A DNA stretch of 64,000 bases from Pseudomonas viridiflava (GTDB lineage: Bacteria; Pseudomonadota; Gammaproteobacteria; Pseudomonadales; Pseudomonadaceae). The stretch covers positions 454,460-518,459 of the forward strand of contig NZ_UUIS01000001.1 in assembly GCF_900589395.1 (NCBI RefSeq), given 5' to 3'. The translations under genes and the position numbers were made by a program. Under the pieces are notes generated by a model. That model did no database searches. It worked only from the letters and a program-made list of their open reading frames with translations, and was not told the origin of the DNA. Each line of letters opens with the position of its first letter. Position 1 is the stretch's first letter. Shown one piece after another: positions 17,328 through 25,447 of this stretch.

Positions 17328-18365
17328 TTACGCTTGTTTGGCCGGCTCATCGTCCTTGCCGGGGAACAGCAGGCTGGCAACGATACCGATGGCAAGCACA
17401 ACCATGACCACGATCAGGCTGGCGTTGGCACTGATGCTGTAGCCGTGCTCGAAGATGTGATCAGTTGCATTGAGGCCCAGTTTGATCGCGATGAAGAACA
17501 ACAGCGCGATCACCGCTTTTTCCAGGTGAACCAGATAACGCTTGAGGGCTTCAAGTACGAAGTACAGGGTACGCAGGCCCAGGATGGCGAACAGCATGGC
17601 CGAGTAGACGATCAGCGGCTCGCGGCTCACGGCAATGATCGCCGGGACCGAGTCGAAGGCGAACAGGACGTCGGAGATTTCGGCCACGACCACACACAGG
17701 AACAGTGGAGTCGCGAACAGCGTGCCTTTGGCCGCCAGGGTCATGCCGCTGTTTTCCGGTTTCTTGATTTCTTCTTCCAGCACCGAGCGGCGTACGAAGA
17801 AGTTGTGGCCATGCAGCTTGGGCCAGACCGGGAACAGTTTCTTGGCGAAGCGATAGGCCATGTGCTGGGAGTAGTCGACTTCTTCGTCGTCATCGTCACC
17901 GGCACGCAGCATCATCACCGCCGTCCAGGCCACGATCAGCGCGAACACCACCTCGACCCACGGACCCAGGGCCAGCAGGCCGGTACCGATGGCCACGAAG
18001 ATGCCGCGGAACACGATGGCGCCCATGATGCCCCAGTACAGCACGCGGTGGCGCAGGCCATCGGGGATCTTGAACCAGGCGAACAGGGCCATGAACACGA
18101 ACAGGTTGTCGACGCTGAGGACTTTCTCGAGCGCGTAGCCGGTCACGAACAGGGTGGCCACTTCCGAGCCATGCTGGACGTACAGGAAACCTGCGAACGC
18201 CAGCGAGATGGCCACCCAGAAAATCGACCACAGCGAAGCCTGGGTCAGGGTGATCGGCTTGTTACCCCGGTGCGAGACCAGGTCAATGATCATCGCGCCG
18301 ATGGCCAGACCGATGAAGACGGCCATTGTGAGTGGAGGGAAGCCGATAGCAGTGCTGCTTTCCAT
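17328..18365 (-). CDS. terC: TerC family integral membrane protein
   Basis: This 345-aa inner-membrane protein has about nine hydrophobic helices. The TerC signatures are visible: YALEKVLSVDNLFVFMALFAWF near residues 80-100 and AEISDVLFAFDSVPAI near 225-240, the latter carrying membrane Asp residues proposed to bind metal ions. A charged cytoplasmic loop (AGDDDDEEVDY) lies mid-protein. TerC-family members are linked to metal export or metalation at the membrane and are proposed partners of TerD proteins. It lies between terB and the terD pair on one strand. Confidence 0.94.
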   Translation of the reverse strand: MESSTAIGFPPLTMAVFIGLAIGAMIIDLVSHRGNKPITLTQASLWSIFWVAISLAFAGFLYVQHGSEVATLFVTGYALEKVLSVDNLFVFMALFAWFKIPDGLRHRVLYWGIMGAIVFRGIFVAIGTGLLALGPWVEVVFALIVAWTAVMMLRAGDDDDEEVDYSQHMAYRFAKKLFPVWPKLHGHNFFVRRSVLEEEIKKPENSGMTLAAKGTLFATPLFLCVVVAEISDVLFAFDSVPAIIAVSREPLIVYSAMLFAILGLRTLYFVLEALKRYLVHLEKAVIALLFFIAIKLGLNATDHIFEHGYSISANASLIVVMVVLAIGIVASLLFPGKDDEPAKQA

Positions 18366-18392
18366 TTAACTGTGTTCCTCAGGGGATAAAAA

Positions 18393-18842
18393 TTACAGGT
18401 CGAATTCGGCCGGGCTCAGGCCCAGTTCCTGGCAGATCAGACGACAAGCCTGGCGCTCACTCTCGTCGAAGCTGCCGTCAGCCCCGCCGATGGCACAGCA
18501 GACACGCACCAGCAGGCGTGCAGCGTCTTCTTTTTTCTTGATCTTGCCAATGGTCTTGAGTGCTTCGGCACGGCCGATCTGCACATCGAACTCGAACTTG
18601 GAGCAGATATCGTTGAACGACGCGATGACGTCCTTGATATCAAACACCTTGAGTTCCTGGGAGTTCTGGATGAAGCCGGCCATCTTCTGCTTCTCGTTGG
18701 CGCTGATGTCGCCATCGGCCGCCGCGACCAGCGCACAGCCCGACACGACGGCGTCGAGGAATTCGCGGTTCTTGAATTTCGACACTTCGGCACCCAGCTT
18801 CTCGCGCGCCGCTGTTGCATTCGTTTTCAACCAACCCAGCAT
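18393..18842 (-). CDS. terB: Tellurite resistance protein TerB
   Basis: This 149-aa cytoplasmic all-helical protein of the TerB/DjlA family starts MLGWLKTNATAAREK. It carries the family's two acidic metal-binding repeats: ALVAAADGDISANEKQKM near residues 40-58 and CAIGGADGSFDESERQA near 120-136. TerB is thought to sense or bind metal ions and to join TerC with TerD-type proteins in a membrane complex. ATG 18842 has a GGGGG Shine-Dalgarno; a GTG four codons upstream is possible but less well placed. Confidence 0.92.
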   Translation of the reverse strand: MLGWLKTNATAAREKLGAEVSKFKNREFLDAVVSGCALVAAADGDISANEKQKMAGFIQNSQELKVFDIKDVIASFNDICSKFEFDVQIGRAEALKTIGKIKKKEDAARLLVRVCCAIGGADGSFDESERQACRLICQELGLSPAEFDL

Positions 18843-18894
18843 TTGAACCCCCAAGGGGCAGCCAACGCCGCCCCGGATACTTCGTTATGAAAGT

Positions 18895-20124
18895 TTATTT
18901 GGAACCTGCAGCCCAGCGCATGCCCCAGCCATAGGCCTTGTCCATGTTGCTGTGGCCGTTATGGAAGTCGACCCGGCGGCTCACTTTCACCGCACCGTTG
19001 TCATTTTCCAGCAACGCGATGGCGCACATGCCCTGGCGGCCGCCCTCTTCGTTCAGGCGCACCTCGATGGGCGGCTGGCCCGGGACGTGGATGGTGACCA
19101 CGCCGTCGGTTTCCTTCCAGTTGGGCGCACCTTCGTAGATGAAGGCATAGACCAGGATGCGACGGATCTTGCCCCAGTGCTGGCCATTGATGTGCAGCCA
19201 CTCGCCCTCGTTGACAGAGCCGGTGCGGTCATCGCCCATCAACTTGATGAAAGGCTCGGCGTGCAGGCTGCCAAAGGCATTGCCCAGCGCCTGGACCGCG
19301 CCCTTGTGGCCATCCTGCAGCTCGAACAGACAGCCTACATCAAGGTCGATTGCAGAGTTCTTGCGCATCGAAAAGAAACCGCCACCCTTGCTTTCGCTGC
19401 GCCGGTTCCAGTTCAGGTTGACGCGGATTTCGCCGAAGCCTGCCGCCGTCTTTTCCAGGCTGATGGAAGAGCGGGTCTTGTCCAGCGTGATCTTGCTCAG
19501 GCTGACCGTCGACTTGACGGCCGGCGCCGGGGCGGGTGTCGGCGCTGGAGCGGGTGCTGGTGCAACGGTGGGTGCCGGTGCCGGTGGCGGTACAGGCGCG
19601 GGCGCCGGTGCTGGCTCGGCCGCCGCCACCTCGACACCAAAATGCTTGGCCAGGGGCTCCAGGCCCCCGGCAAAGCCCTGGGCCACGCAGCGAAACTTCC
19701 AGGCGCCCTGGCGCAGGTAAAACTCGCCCAGGATCAATGCGGTTTCCTGCATGCCGGACGTTGCGATCGGCGCTTCGATGCCCCCGCTGATGGTCACAAC
19801 CAGCCGCGAGAGCTTGTCGAAGCGGGCCTTGTTCTCGTAGATGGTCGCGGTCAGGGCGACTTTCTCGATGGCCGGGTCCAGCCGGGCCGGATCAAGGCTG
19901 AAACGCGCCTTGCCGGCCGAGCTGTCGATCAGTTGCACGGCCCCGCCACTGACGCTTTTCTGGCCGAAGAAACACATGTCCTGGTCGCCACGCACCTTGC
20001 CGGTACTGGTCAGCAGGAATGCAGAAACATCGATATCGGCGCCGGACAACGGCGAATAGTCGACATCGACCGTCAAGGATCCCGCCGCAACGGGCGCGTT
20101 GGCACCTGGGACAAGTTGGGTCAT
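18895..20124 (-). CDS. terA: TerA-like double TerD-domain protein
   Basis: This 409-aa protein has an N-terminal TerD-like domain (about 1-168) in which the acidic GDGDDE loop is absent, a 40-residue linker of almost only Pro, Ala and Val (about 172-210), and a second TerD-like domain (TVSLSKITLDKTRSSISLEK onward) with IDLDVGCLFEL and GDDRTGSVNEGEWL. This layout matches TerA of tellurite operons. The start overlaps the upstream terZ-like stop by 4 nt (ATGA), so translation is coupled. The linker region is low complexity and GC-rich. Confidence 0.86.
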   Translation of the reverse strand: MTQLVPGANAPVAAGSLTVDVDYSPLSGADIDVSAFLLTSTGKVRGDQDMCFFGQKSVSGGAVQLIDSSAGKARFSLDPARLDPAIEKVALTATIYENKARFDKLSRLVVTISGGIEAPIATSGMQETALILGEFYLRQGAWKFRCVAQGFAGGLEPLAKHFGVEVAAAEPAPAPAPVPPPAPAPTVAPAPAPAPTPAPAPAVKSTVSLSKITLDKTRSSISLEKTAAGFGEIRVNLNWNRRSESKGGGFFSMRKNSAIDLDVGCLFELQDGHKGAVQALGNAFGSLHAEPFIKLMGDDRTGSVNEGEWLHINGQHWGKIRRILVYAFIYEGAPNWKETDGVVTIHVPGQPPIEVRLNEEGGRQGMCAIALLENDNGAVKVSRRVDFHNGHSNMDKAYGWGMRWAAGSK

Positions 20125-20711
20125 GCGCGAATCGCTCCAATGGCCAGGTCGACCAGATCGTCCGCGGTACGGCCATTGGTGACCTGGCCCACAGCGGTGA
20201 AGTCCCAGCCGGTGGCGGTGCGCGACAGGTACGACATGACCACGCCGGTGTGCTGGCCTTTTTCCGACAGGTCGAAGCGACCCAGCTCATTGCGGGTGGC
20301 GTTGTCGACGATACGGCAGTAGGCGTTGGCCACTTTCTCGAAGGTCTGGCCGGTGAACGAGTTGACGGTGAACACCAGGTATTTCACGGTGCCCGGCAGG
20401 CGCTCCAGGTCGACGCTGATGTTTTCGTCATCGCCTGCCCCTTCGCCGGTACGGTTGTCGCCGGAATGCTGGATGGCACCGTCGCGCGATTCCAGTTGGC
20501 GGAACCAGACCAGGTCCAGTGGTTTCTTGTCGGCATCCAGAACAATGCACGAAGCGTCCAGGTCGATCTCGCCGCCACCACCGAGCAGTTTGCCGAAGAA
20601 GCCACTGGCTTTTTCCGGATCCCAGCCCAGGCCCATGCTGACTTTCTTCAGGCCGGTGCCCGCAGTTTTTTCCAGCGAGATCGTCTGATTCTTTGCCAAT
20701 GTGAGTGCCAT
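20121..20711 (-). CDS. terZ: TerD family protein, TerZ-like
   Basis: This 196-aa TerD-domain protein starts MALTLAKNQTISLEKTAGTG. It differs from the other two single-domain paralogues by a short Gly-rich insertion (SGFFGKLLGGGGEIDLDAS) as in TerZ, while keeping GDNRTGEGAGDDENISVDL, the Ca2+-site loop. It is the first ter-structural gene after the metabolic module, 45 nt downstream of the HAD gene. It probably begins the terZ-A-B-C-E-D series as in classic ter operons. Confidence 0.87.
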   Translation of the reverse strand: MALTLAKNQTISLEKTAGTGLKKVSMGLGWDPEKASGFFGKLLGGGGEIDLDASCIVLDADKKPLDLVWFRQLESRDGAIQHSGDNRTGEGAGDDENISVDLERLPGTVKYLVFTVNSFTGQTFEKVANAYCRIVDNATRNELGRFDLSEKGQHTGVVMSYLSRTATGWDFTAVGQVTNGRTADDLVDLAIGAIRA

Positions 20712-20756
20712 GTTTTCGCTCCCTGTGTACGGTCGTCGGATAAAAGCGTGACAGCG

Positions 20757-21461
20757 TTACCGCGATGGCTCATCAACGCCATCACGATTGTGTAACTTGG
20801 CGTTAACAGGCCCCTTGTAGCGGCCACGTCGCCATGACGGATGAAAGTGTCGCCAGTGGGCATCCTGAGCGGCGGCGAGCAATTCATGATCGCCGCTGGT
20901 GTCGCCCCAGGCACGTACCCGGAATTGATTCAAAGGGCCGTAGACGCCTTCAAGGCGGGCCACTTTGGAATCGCGGCGACAGTTGCTGCCTGCGATCAGG
21001 CCGGTCAGCTTGCCGTCGATGATTTCCAGATTGGTGCCGATCAGCTCGACTTTCAAGCGGTTGGCGAATGGCTGCAGGACGATTTCCGGCGAAGCTGAGC
21101 ACAGCGTCACAATTGCGCCCTTGTCGATCTCGGCGGCAACCGACTCCAGCGCGGCCGGACGCATCAGGCGATCCCACCAGGCTTCGCAGAAGGCCTCGGC
21201 CTGCTGCTGGACCCACTCCACCTCGACGCCGCTCAGGAATGCCTTGATCAGGCGTGCCTTGAGTTCATCGCGACTGACGCGCCGGGCCAGGAAGCCCAGG
21301 CTGGGCAGAACCATGCCAGCCATGCGCCGGGAAAAGGTGCGCTGGCCAAAGGCAAATTTCAGAAAGGGGACGAAGCTGTCGTGCCGGGTCAGCGTGCCGT
21401 CGAAATCGAACACGGCCAGCAGGCGTTCCTGCACTTCAACTTCCAGATCGGGCTCTATCAT
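20757..21461 (-). CDS. HAD-IB family hydrolase of the Ter cluster
   Basis: This 234-aa haloacid-dehalogenase-fold phosphatase shows all motifs: motif I FDFDGTLTRHDSF at about 18-30 with nucleophile Asp, motif II TLCSASPEIVL near 118-128, and motif IV GDTSGDHELLAAA near 190-202. Sequence style is that of SerB-like (PSP) HADs with a helical cap. In Ter-associated modules such phosphatases are proposed to dephosphorylate an intermediate of a nucleoside-like metabolite; that is inference. It starts at 21461, one nt before the citrate-lyase-like stop at 21462, so translation is probably coupled. Confidence 0.87.
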   Translation of the reverse strand: MIEPDLEVEVQERLLAVFDFDGTLTRHDSFVPFLKFAFGQRTFSRRMAGMVLPSLGFLARRVSRDELKARLIKAFLSGVEVEWVQQQAEAFCEAWWDRLMRPAALESVAAEIDKGAIVTLCSASPEIVLQPFANRLKVELIGTNLEIIDGKLTGLIAGSNCRRDSKVARLEGVYGPLNQFRVRAWGDTSGDHELLAAAQDAHWRHFHPSWRRGRYKGPVNAKLHNRDGVDEPSR

Positions 21462-22412
21462 TTAACTGACTGCCTCCGCGAGTCGAATGCTGGCATCCAC
21501 GATCGGAGCGGATGCCGGCAATACGCCATGCCACTTGGCGCGCTCCATGATGTGGGTTGCCCATTTGTAGTGCGTGGCCGGCTCACACATCGCATCGTTG
21601 TACTTGAACACCGCGGCGGCCGCAGAGTTCAATATCATCCGTGCAGAATTCATGTCATCGAGGCTGACCCGCAAGGCGTTCTGGATGATCGTGATCTGCG
21701 ACGGATGAATGGCGGTCTTGCCCACCAGCCCGTGCGAGATGTCCAGCGCCAGCTCCTGATCAAGAATCTGCGGCGTGGCCAGTTGCTCGAACACCGGCGC
21801 GGTCAGGGCAAACCCCTGCGAACCCATGACGCCGGCCAGCATCGGAATCACGTAGCCCATGGGCGTGCCATACAGGGTCATGGCCGGCGTGCGGCGCAGG
21901 CCCAGGCAGCCCATCAGGTCGTTGCCACCGATGCGCAAGGCAATGATGCGCTGGTCCAGGGTGGCCTTGAGCGCCTGACCGAGCTCGACCATCGCCACCG
22001 GGTTGAAGACCTCCGGCGTTTCCAGGGTCGGCATCAGGGCCAGGGCCGGGTTGGTCACCGCCTGCTCCCAATGCCTGAGGTTGCCCAGCGACAGCTTGGG
22101 CACCACAAAACCGTCCACATGTTTCATCAAGGGCCAGTCGTTGAGTACCCGGGCCATATGTTCGTCGCGTGGACGCACGAACAGCAGCGGGCCGCCTTCG
22201 GGACGCCCGCCATAGGCCTCGATGCGCAACAGCACATGGCGCAGGTTGGCCAGCGCCGTGTCGACGTCGACCGGCGCCACGGCATCTTCCAGGCACACCA
22301 CCAGCGAGCGCAGCTCGGGGATGCGTTGGGCGACCACCACTTCGAGAATGTCATCCCGGGTGGCCGGCATGTACAGGGTGGCCCCCAATGCGTAAGGCGA
22401 AAAAAGTGCCAT
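21462..22412 (-). CDS. HpcH/HpaI aldolase / citrate lyase beta-like enzyme of the Ter cluster
   Basis: This 316-aa TIM-barrel enzyme of the CitE/HpcH family starts MALFSPYALGATLYMPATRDDI. Recognisable barrel segments are LVVCLEDAVAP (acidic Mg2+ ligand), LLFVRPRDEHM, LMPTLETPEVF (second acidic ligand) and IALRIGGNDLMGCLG. CitE-like enzymes make or break C-C bonds next to a carboxylate or thioester. In Ter modules the reaction is not established. The ATG at 22412 shares a base with the stop of the PRTase gene (TGATG). The open frame continues upstream to 22805, but that part lies inside the PRTase gene. Confidence 0.87.
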   Translation of the reverse strand: MALFSPYALGATLYMPATRDDILEVVVAQRIPELRSLVVCLEDAVAPVDVDTALANLRHVLLRIEAYGGRPEGGPLLFVRPRDEHMARVLNDWPLMKHVDGFVVPKLSLGNLRHWEQAVTNPALALMPTLETPEVFNPVAMVELGQALKATLDQRIIALRIGGNDLMGCLGLRRTPAMTLYGTPMGYVIPMLAGVMGSQGFALTAPVFEQLATPQILDQELALDISHGLVGKTAIHPSQITIIQNALRVSLDDMNSARMILNSAAAAVFKYNDAMCEPATHYKWATHIMERAKWHGVLPASAPIVDASIRLAEAVS

Positions 22413-23521
22413 CAGCCAAGACTCCGAATGATGGTTGCCGCCCGATAGGGGCCAAGAGCGGCGCCGGCCTGTTCGACGGGCACGCCCGCCTGTTCGGTCA
22501 GATGCAAAAGCAATTGCACGTCGTTGTCGCGCAGGTCGCGCACCAGCACATGATCGGGCACCCGGCGCATGACCGCGCGGGTCGCCTCGGCAATGCCGGG
22601 CTTGATGCGGTTGAGGTTGTTCACGTCGAACCGCGCCGCCAGCCTGTCGACGGCCTGCCCTGCGGCCGTCTGAAGCGCCAGGCGTTGCGCGGCGGTCCAG
22701 GGTTCGACCGCGCTGACGTCCGTCAGTTGCCGACGCCGCTCGTCGAGCTGTTCGATGAACGGGCGAGTCATGTCGCAAGGCTGCAGGTGATCGTAGATGA
22801 CACACCCATGCAGGCCGCCGTCGGCCGGCCAGATGGAGCGCGAGACCAGGCCTGACACCGTGGCACCGAGGATTCCCGAGGGAATCACCCAGTCCTCAGC
22901 CGAGGCCGCCAGCCAGGCCCGGCCACACGGGTCGGCCAGTACCACCAGTCGCGGCTGCTCGGGAAAGCGTGCATCGCCTGCCAGGCTGCGGCTGATTTCG
23001 CCACTGATCGCGCCCTTGCCGGTCCAGCCATCGACGAACACGATGGCCTGCGCGCCGTGGGTTTGGATGATGGCCTCCAGCGCTGTGCGGTCGATGCCAC
23101 GATCGCGAACAATGCTGATCCCGTAGTGATGCGCCTTGCGGCCCAGGTCAAGCAAGGCCCGGCGCAACAGTACGCCCAGCGGCAGGCCGGCGCGCACGAA
23201 CGACACCAGGACGATCTCGGGGCCCGGGCACTGGCGATCCAGTGCCTGGGCCAGCGCCTGCACGTCGACGGCCATGCGGGTGCCGTTCTGGGCCAGTGCG
23301 CGTTCGAAAAGGTCCTGGTGCACCGGGTCGGGTGCCTTTTCCAGGCTGATCATTTCCGAATAGTGCTTCTGCCGGGTCTGGATCAGGCGTTCCTTTTCCA
23401 TGACATCGGTGACTTCGATCTCGACGCTGCGCAGCAGGAAGTGCACGTCATCGGGGTGATAGCTGCCGCTGCCGACCGTGGCCAGGCCTTGCACGGTGCC
23501 CGCCTGCAACACGTTACTCAC
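22412..23521 (-). CDS. StiP-type PRTase-like protein (PF11202 family) of the Ter cluster
   Basis: This protein of about 370 aa is annotated in databases as 'cysteine protease StiP family', but comparative work classes it as a phosphoribosyltransferase-like (PRTase_1) protein with a C-terminal helical region. The segment IVLVSFVRAGLPLGVLLRR and the later AIVFVDGWTGKGAISGE (a PRPP-loop-like site) support a PRTase-type fold. I choose GTG 23521 because AGGAG lies 7 nt upstream; ATG 23527, six bases earlier, touches that AGGAG. Both starts lie inside the end of the HAD gene, so translation is coupled. Confidence 0.82.
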   Translation of the reverse strand: MSNVLQAGTVQGLATVGSGSYHPDDVHFLLRSVEIEVTDVMEKERLIQTRQKHYSEMISLEKAPDPVHQDLFERALAQNGTRMAVDVQALAQALDRQCPGPEIVLVSFVRAGLPLGVLLRRALLDLGRKAHHYGISIVRDRGIDRTALEAIIQTHGAQAIVFVDGWTGKGAISGEISRSLAGDARFPEQPRLVVLADPCGRAWLAASAEDWVIPSGILGATVSGLVSRSIWPADGGLHGCVIYDHLQPCDMTRPFIEQLDERRRQLTDVSAVEPWTAAQRLALQTAAGQAVDRLAARFDVNNLNRIKPGIAEATRAVMRRVPDHVLVRDLRDNDVQLLLHLTEQAGVPVEQAGAALGPYRAATIIRSLG

Positions 23522-24275
23522 CGGCATGCTCCTGGACCAGACGTGCCAGCTGGCTGCGCGCCGGTGTGGCCCACCAATGGCAATCGTCCATGAAACCCAG
23601 GTCGGTGATGCTGTCGCCAAAGCCCAGCACCGGGCGCTCGCCGTTCACGGCGCGGTCGCGGCGCAGCCATTCCTGCACGGCATGGCGCTTGGCCAGGCCT
23701 TCAGGCAGGAAGGCCAGGTTATTGCCGTTGCCATGTATGTGCAGCCCTTCCAGCAGCCCGCGTGCCTGCACTTCGGCCAGCACCCGCTCCAGCACGCTGT
23801 CGTCGTTTTCGTTGTGCTTGGTGACCACGTAATGGAACAACCGGGCCTCCTCGACCACCCAGCCACGCAGCGAAATGCCCATTTCCCGGCCAATGGCCAG
23901 GGTGGTGGCGCTCAGGTCATGCAGGCGCGCCTGATAGGGCGCCAGCGTGTCCTGCATCTGCGCATGCCAGTCCTGATCGAGCTGGCCGGCGACATCGAGC
24001 ATGACCCCGCCGTGGGAGCAGATGGCGCCGGCGGTGAATGGCAGGCGCACCCGGCTGAAGGCCTCGACACTGCGTGCGGTGACCGGCACCACGTCGGCAT
24101 TGGCCAGCATCCAGTTGACGAACGAGCGCTGTACGTTGGTCATGTAGCCATTGGCATTACCGGTGATGTCCACGGTGGCCACGTGCTTTTCGATGTTCGC
24201 CGCGGTCTTGCGCGCGGTCTGGAACAGGGTGTCGTCCAGGTCGACGAGAATCAGCGGACGTTCGTTATTGATCAC
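23514..24275 (-). CDS. HAD family hydrolase (Cof-like) of the Ter cluster
   Basis: This HAD phosphatase of about 253 aa has motif I LVDLDDTLFQT close to the N-terminus and motif IV GFGDSITDLGFMDDC near residue 220. The inserted cap resembles Cof/sucrose-phosphatase types. GTG 24275 is preferred: GAGG lies 6 nt before it, and it begins directly before NNERPLILVDLDD; the ATG at 24290 has no ribosome site and would overlap the PRTase gene by 26 nt. It is the second HAD of the module and flanked by the two PRTase genes, which suggests a role in the same pathway. Confidence 0.83.
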   Translation of the reverse strand: MINNERPLILVDLDDTLFQTARKTAANIEKHVATVDITGNANGYMTNVQRSFVNWMLANADVVPVTARSVEAFSRVRLPFTAGAICSHGGVMLDVAGQLDQDWHAQMQDTLAPYQARLHDLSATTLAIGREMGISLRGWVVEEARLFHYVVTKHNENDDSVLERVLAEVQARGLLEGLHIHGNGNNLAFLPEGLAKRHAVQEWLRRDRAVNGERPVLGFGDSITDLGFMDDCHWWATPARSQLARLVQEHAGE

Positions 24276-25398
24276 AGATAACCTCGGCATTCAGCGCATC
24301 GATCAGCTCGGCCGAGACGGCCTGTGCCGGTGTTTCGGTGCAGATCAGCACCCGGTCGAACTGCCCCGGCTGCACATTGTACAAAAAGTTGGGAATGCCC
24401 AGCCCGTAGTTGTCCCCAAACGACAGGGCGTGGCCGATGGCATGGCCCAACGCGATCGGCGAACGGCTGGTGGAGCTGAAGTGCACATCGGCACCGGCTC
24501 GTTCGAGACGTTCGGCGAGCAGGAATGGCCGCCAGACGAACTCGCTGGTGCCCACCACCAGTACCCGCTCGCCGGGCGTCACGTGCAGGTCCGGCGCCAG
24601 GCTGTCGGCGACCGAGCGCACGCCCAGGCGGCCCCAGTCGTTGGCGGCGGTCAATGGCCAGTCCCCTGCCAGCACGGTGCCGACTTCGGGCATGTCCGGC
24701 AGCGGTGCGCTGGCATCTTCGGTAAAGCGATAGGCCCCCTGCAACAGCGACACCTGGTCGGTGGTGACGTCCATGGCACGGCTGACGGCATCGGCCGACC
24801 AGTCGGTCAGCACGCACGTGACGACGCGCTTGATGTGCTCGAGGCCGGCCTCGACCAGGGCGCGATGCAGGTTGATGAAGGTCTTGCCGGTCGAGGCTTC
24901 GTCATCGACCAGCACCAGCGAACGGGCGGCCAGCATCGACTCGCGCAGCGGCGCATCGACCGGCAGGTGGATCAGGTGCGCGCTGGCATGGCTGTGTTCT
25001 TCTTCGAAGCGGGCGAACAGCGGCGTGCCGGTCGGGTGCCGGGTGCTGATCAGGTACAGGGCATCCGATCGGGTCTGGCTGTAGGCGCGGTGCACGCCGG
25101 CCCCCAGCCCGACGGCGGTCTCGGCCATGCCGATGACCAGCACCGGGCCTGGAAGGTCGGCCGGGATCTTGTCGGCCAGGTCCTGGAAGCTCTGGCGCAT
25201 GACGCCGGGACGCACCGGGATATGCCGGCCCAGGACCTTGGAGACGAACAGAAACGCGCGCTTGGGGTTACGCCGTTCGGCAAAGCCGAACAGGGCCTGC
25301 GGTGCGATGGTCGACGCCTCGACGGTGACGTCGAGGCGTCCGCGAAGCAGCTCGGCATGCAGCGAAGTCGGTTGGGTGAGCGCCTGGCGGCTGTCCAT
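24265..25398 (-). CDS. PRTase-TRSP domain protein of the Ter cluster
   Basis: This 377-aa protein has an N-terminal phosphoribosyltransferase-like domain and a C-terminal TRSP domain. The PRPP-binding loop is clear: SLVLVDDEASTGKTFINLHRAL near residues 170-190, matching the acidic-acidic-x-x-(S/T)-G-K/T PRTase signature. The C-terminal half has RVLVVGTSEFVWRPFLLAE and SSTSRSPI, typical of TRSP. ATG 25398 (MDSRQALTQ) has AGGA 8 nt upstream; the frame stays open further upstream without homology. It is proposed, with the other PRTase, to act on a ribose-phosphate-containing compound. Confidence 0.85.
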   Translation of the reverse strand: MDSRQALTQPTSLHAELLRGRLDVTVEASTIAPQALFGFAERRNPKRAFLFVSKVLGRHIPVRPGVMRQSFQDLADKIPADLPGPVLVIGMAETAVGLGAGVHRAYSQTRSDALYLISTRHPTGTPLFARFEEEHSHASAHLIHLPVDAPLRESMLAARSLVLVDDEASTGKTFINLHRALVEAGLEHIKRVVTCVLTDWSADAVSRAMDVTTDQVSLLQGAYRFTEDASAPLPDMPEVGTVLAGDWPLTAANDWGRLGVRSVADSLAPDLHVTPGERVLVVGTSEFVWRPFLLAERLERAGADVHFSSTSRSPIALGHAIGHALSFGDNYGLGIPNFLYNVQPGQFDRVLICTETPAQAVSAELIDALNAEVICDQ

Positions 25399-25447
25399 CG
25401 TGTAATTCCTGGTTGGTAAGGCTGGGTGGCGCATCGAGCAAAGGCTG

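Noticed and set aside
19505-19640. Possible CRISPR or minisatellite array
   Set aside because: The repeated GGCGCTGG/GCCGGTG pattern codes for the Pro/Ala linker of the TerA-like protein; units are irregular and in frame.
22413-22805. N-terminal extension of the citrate-lyase-like gene
   Set aside because: The extra 131 codons are basic and motif-free and lie inside the PRTase gene; MALFSPYALGATLYMPATR is the natural start.
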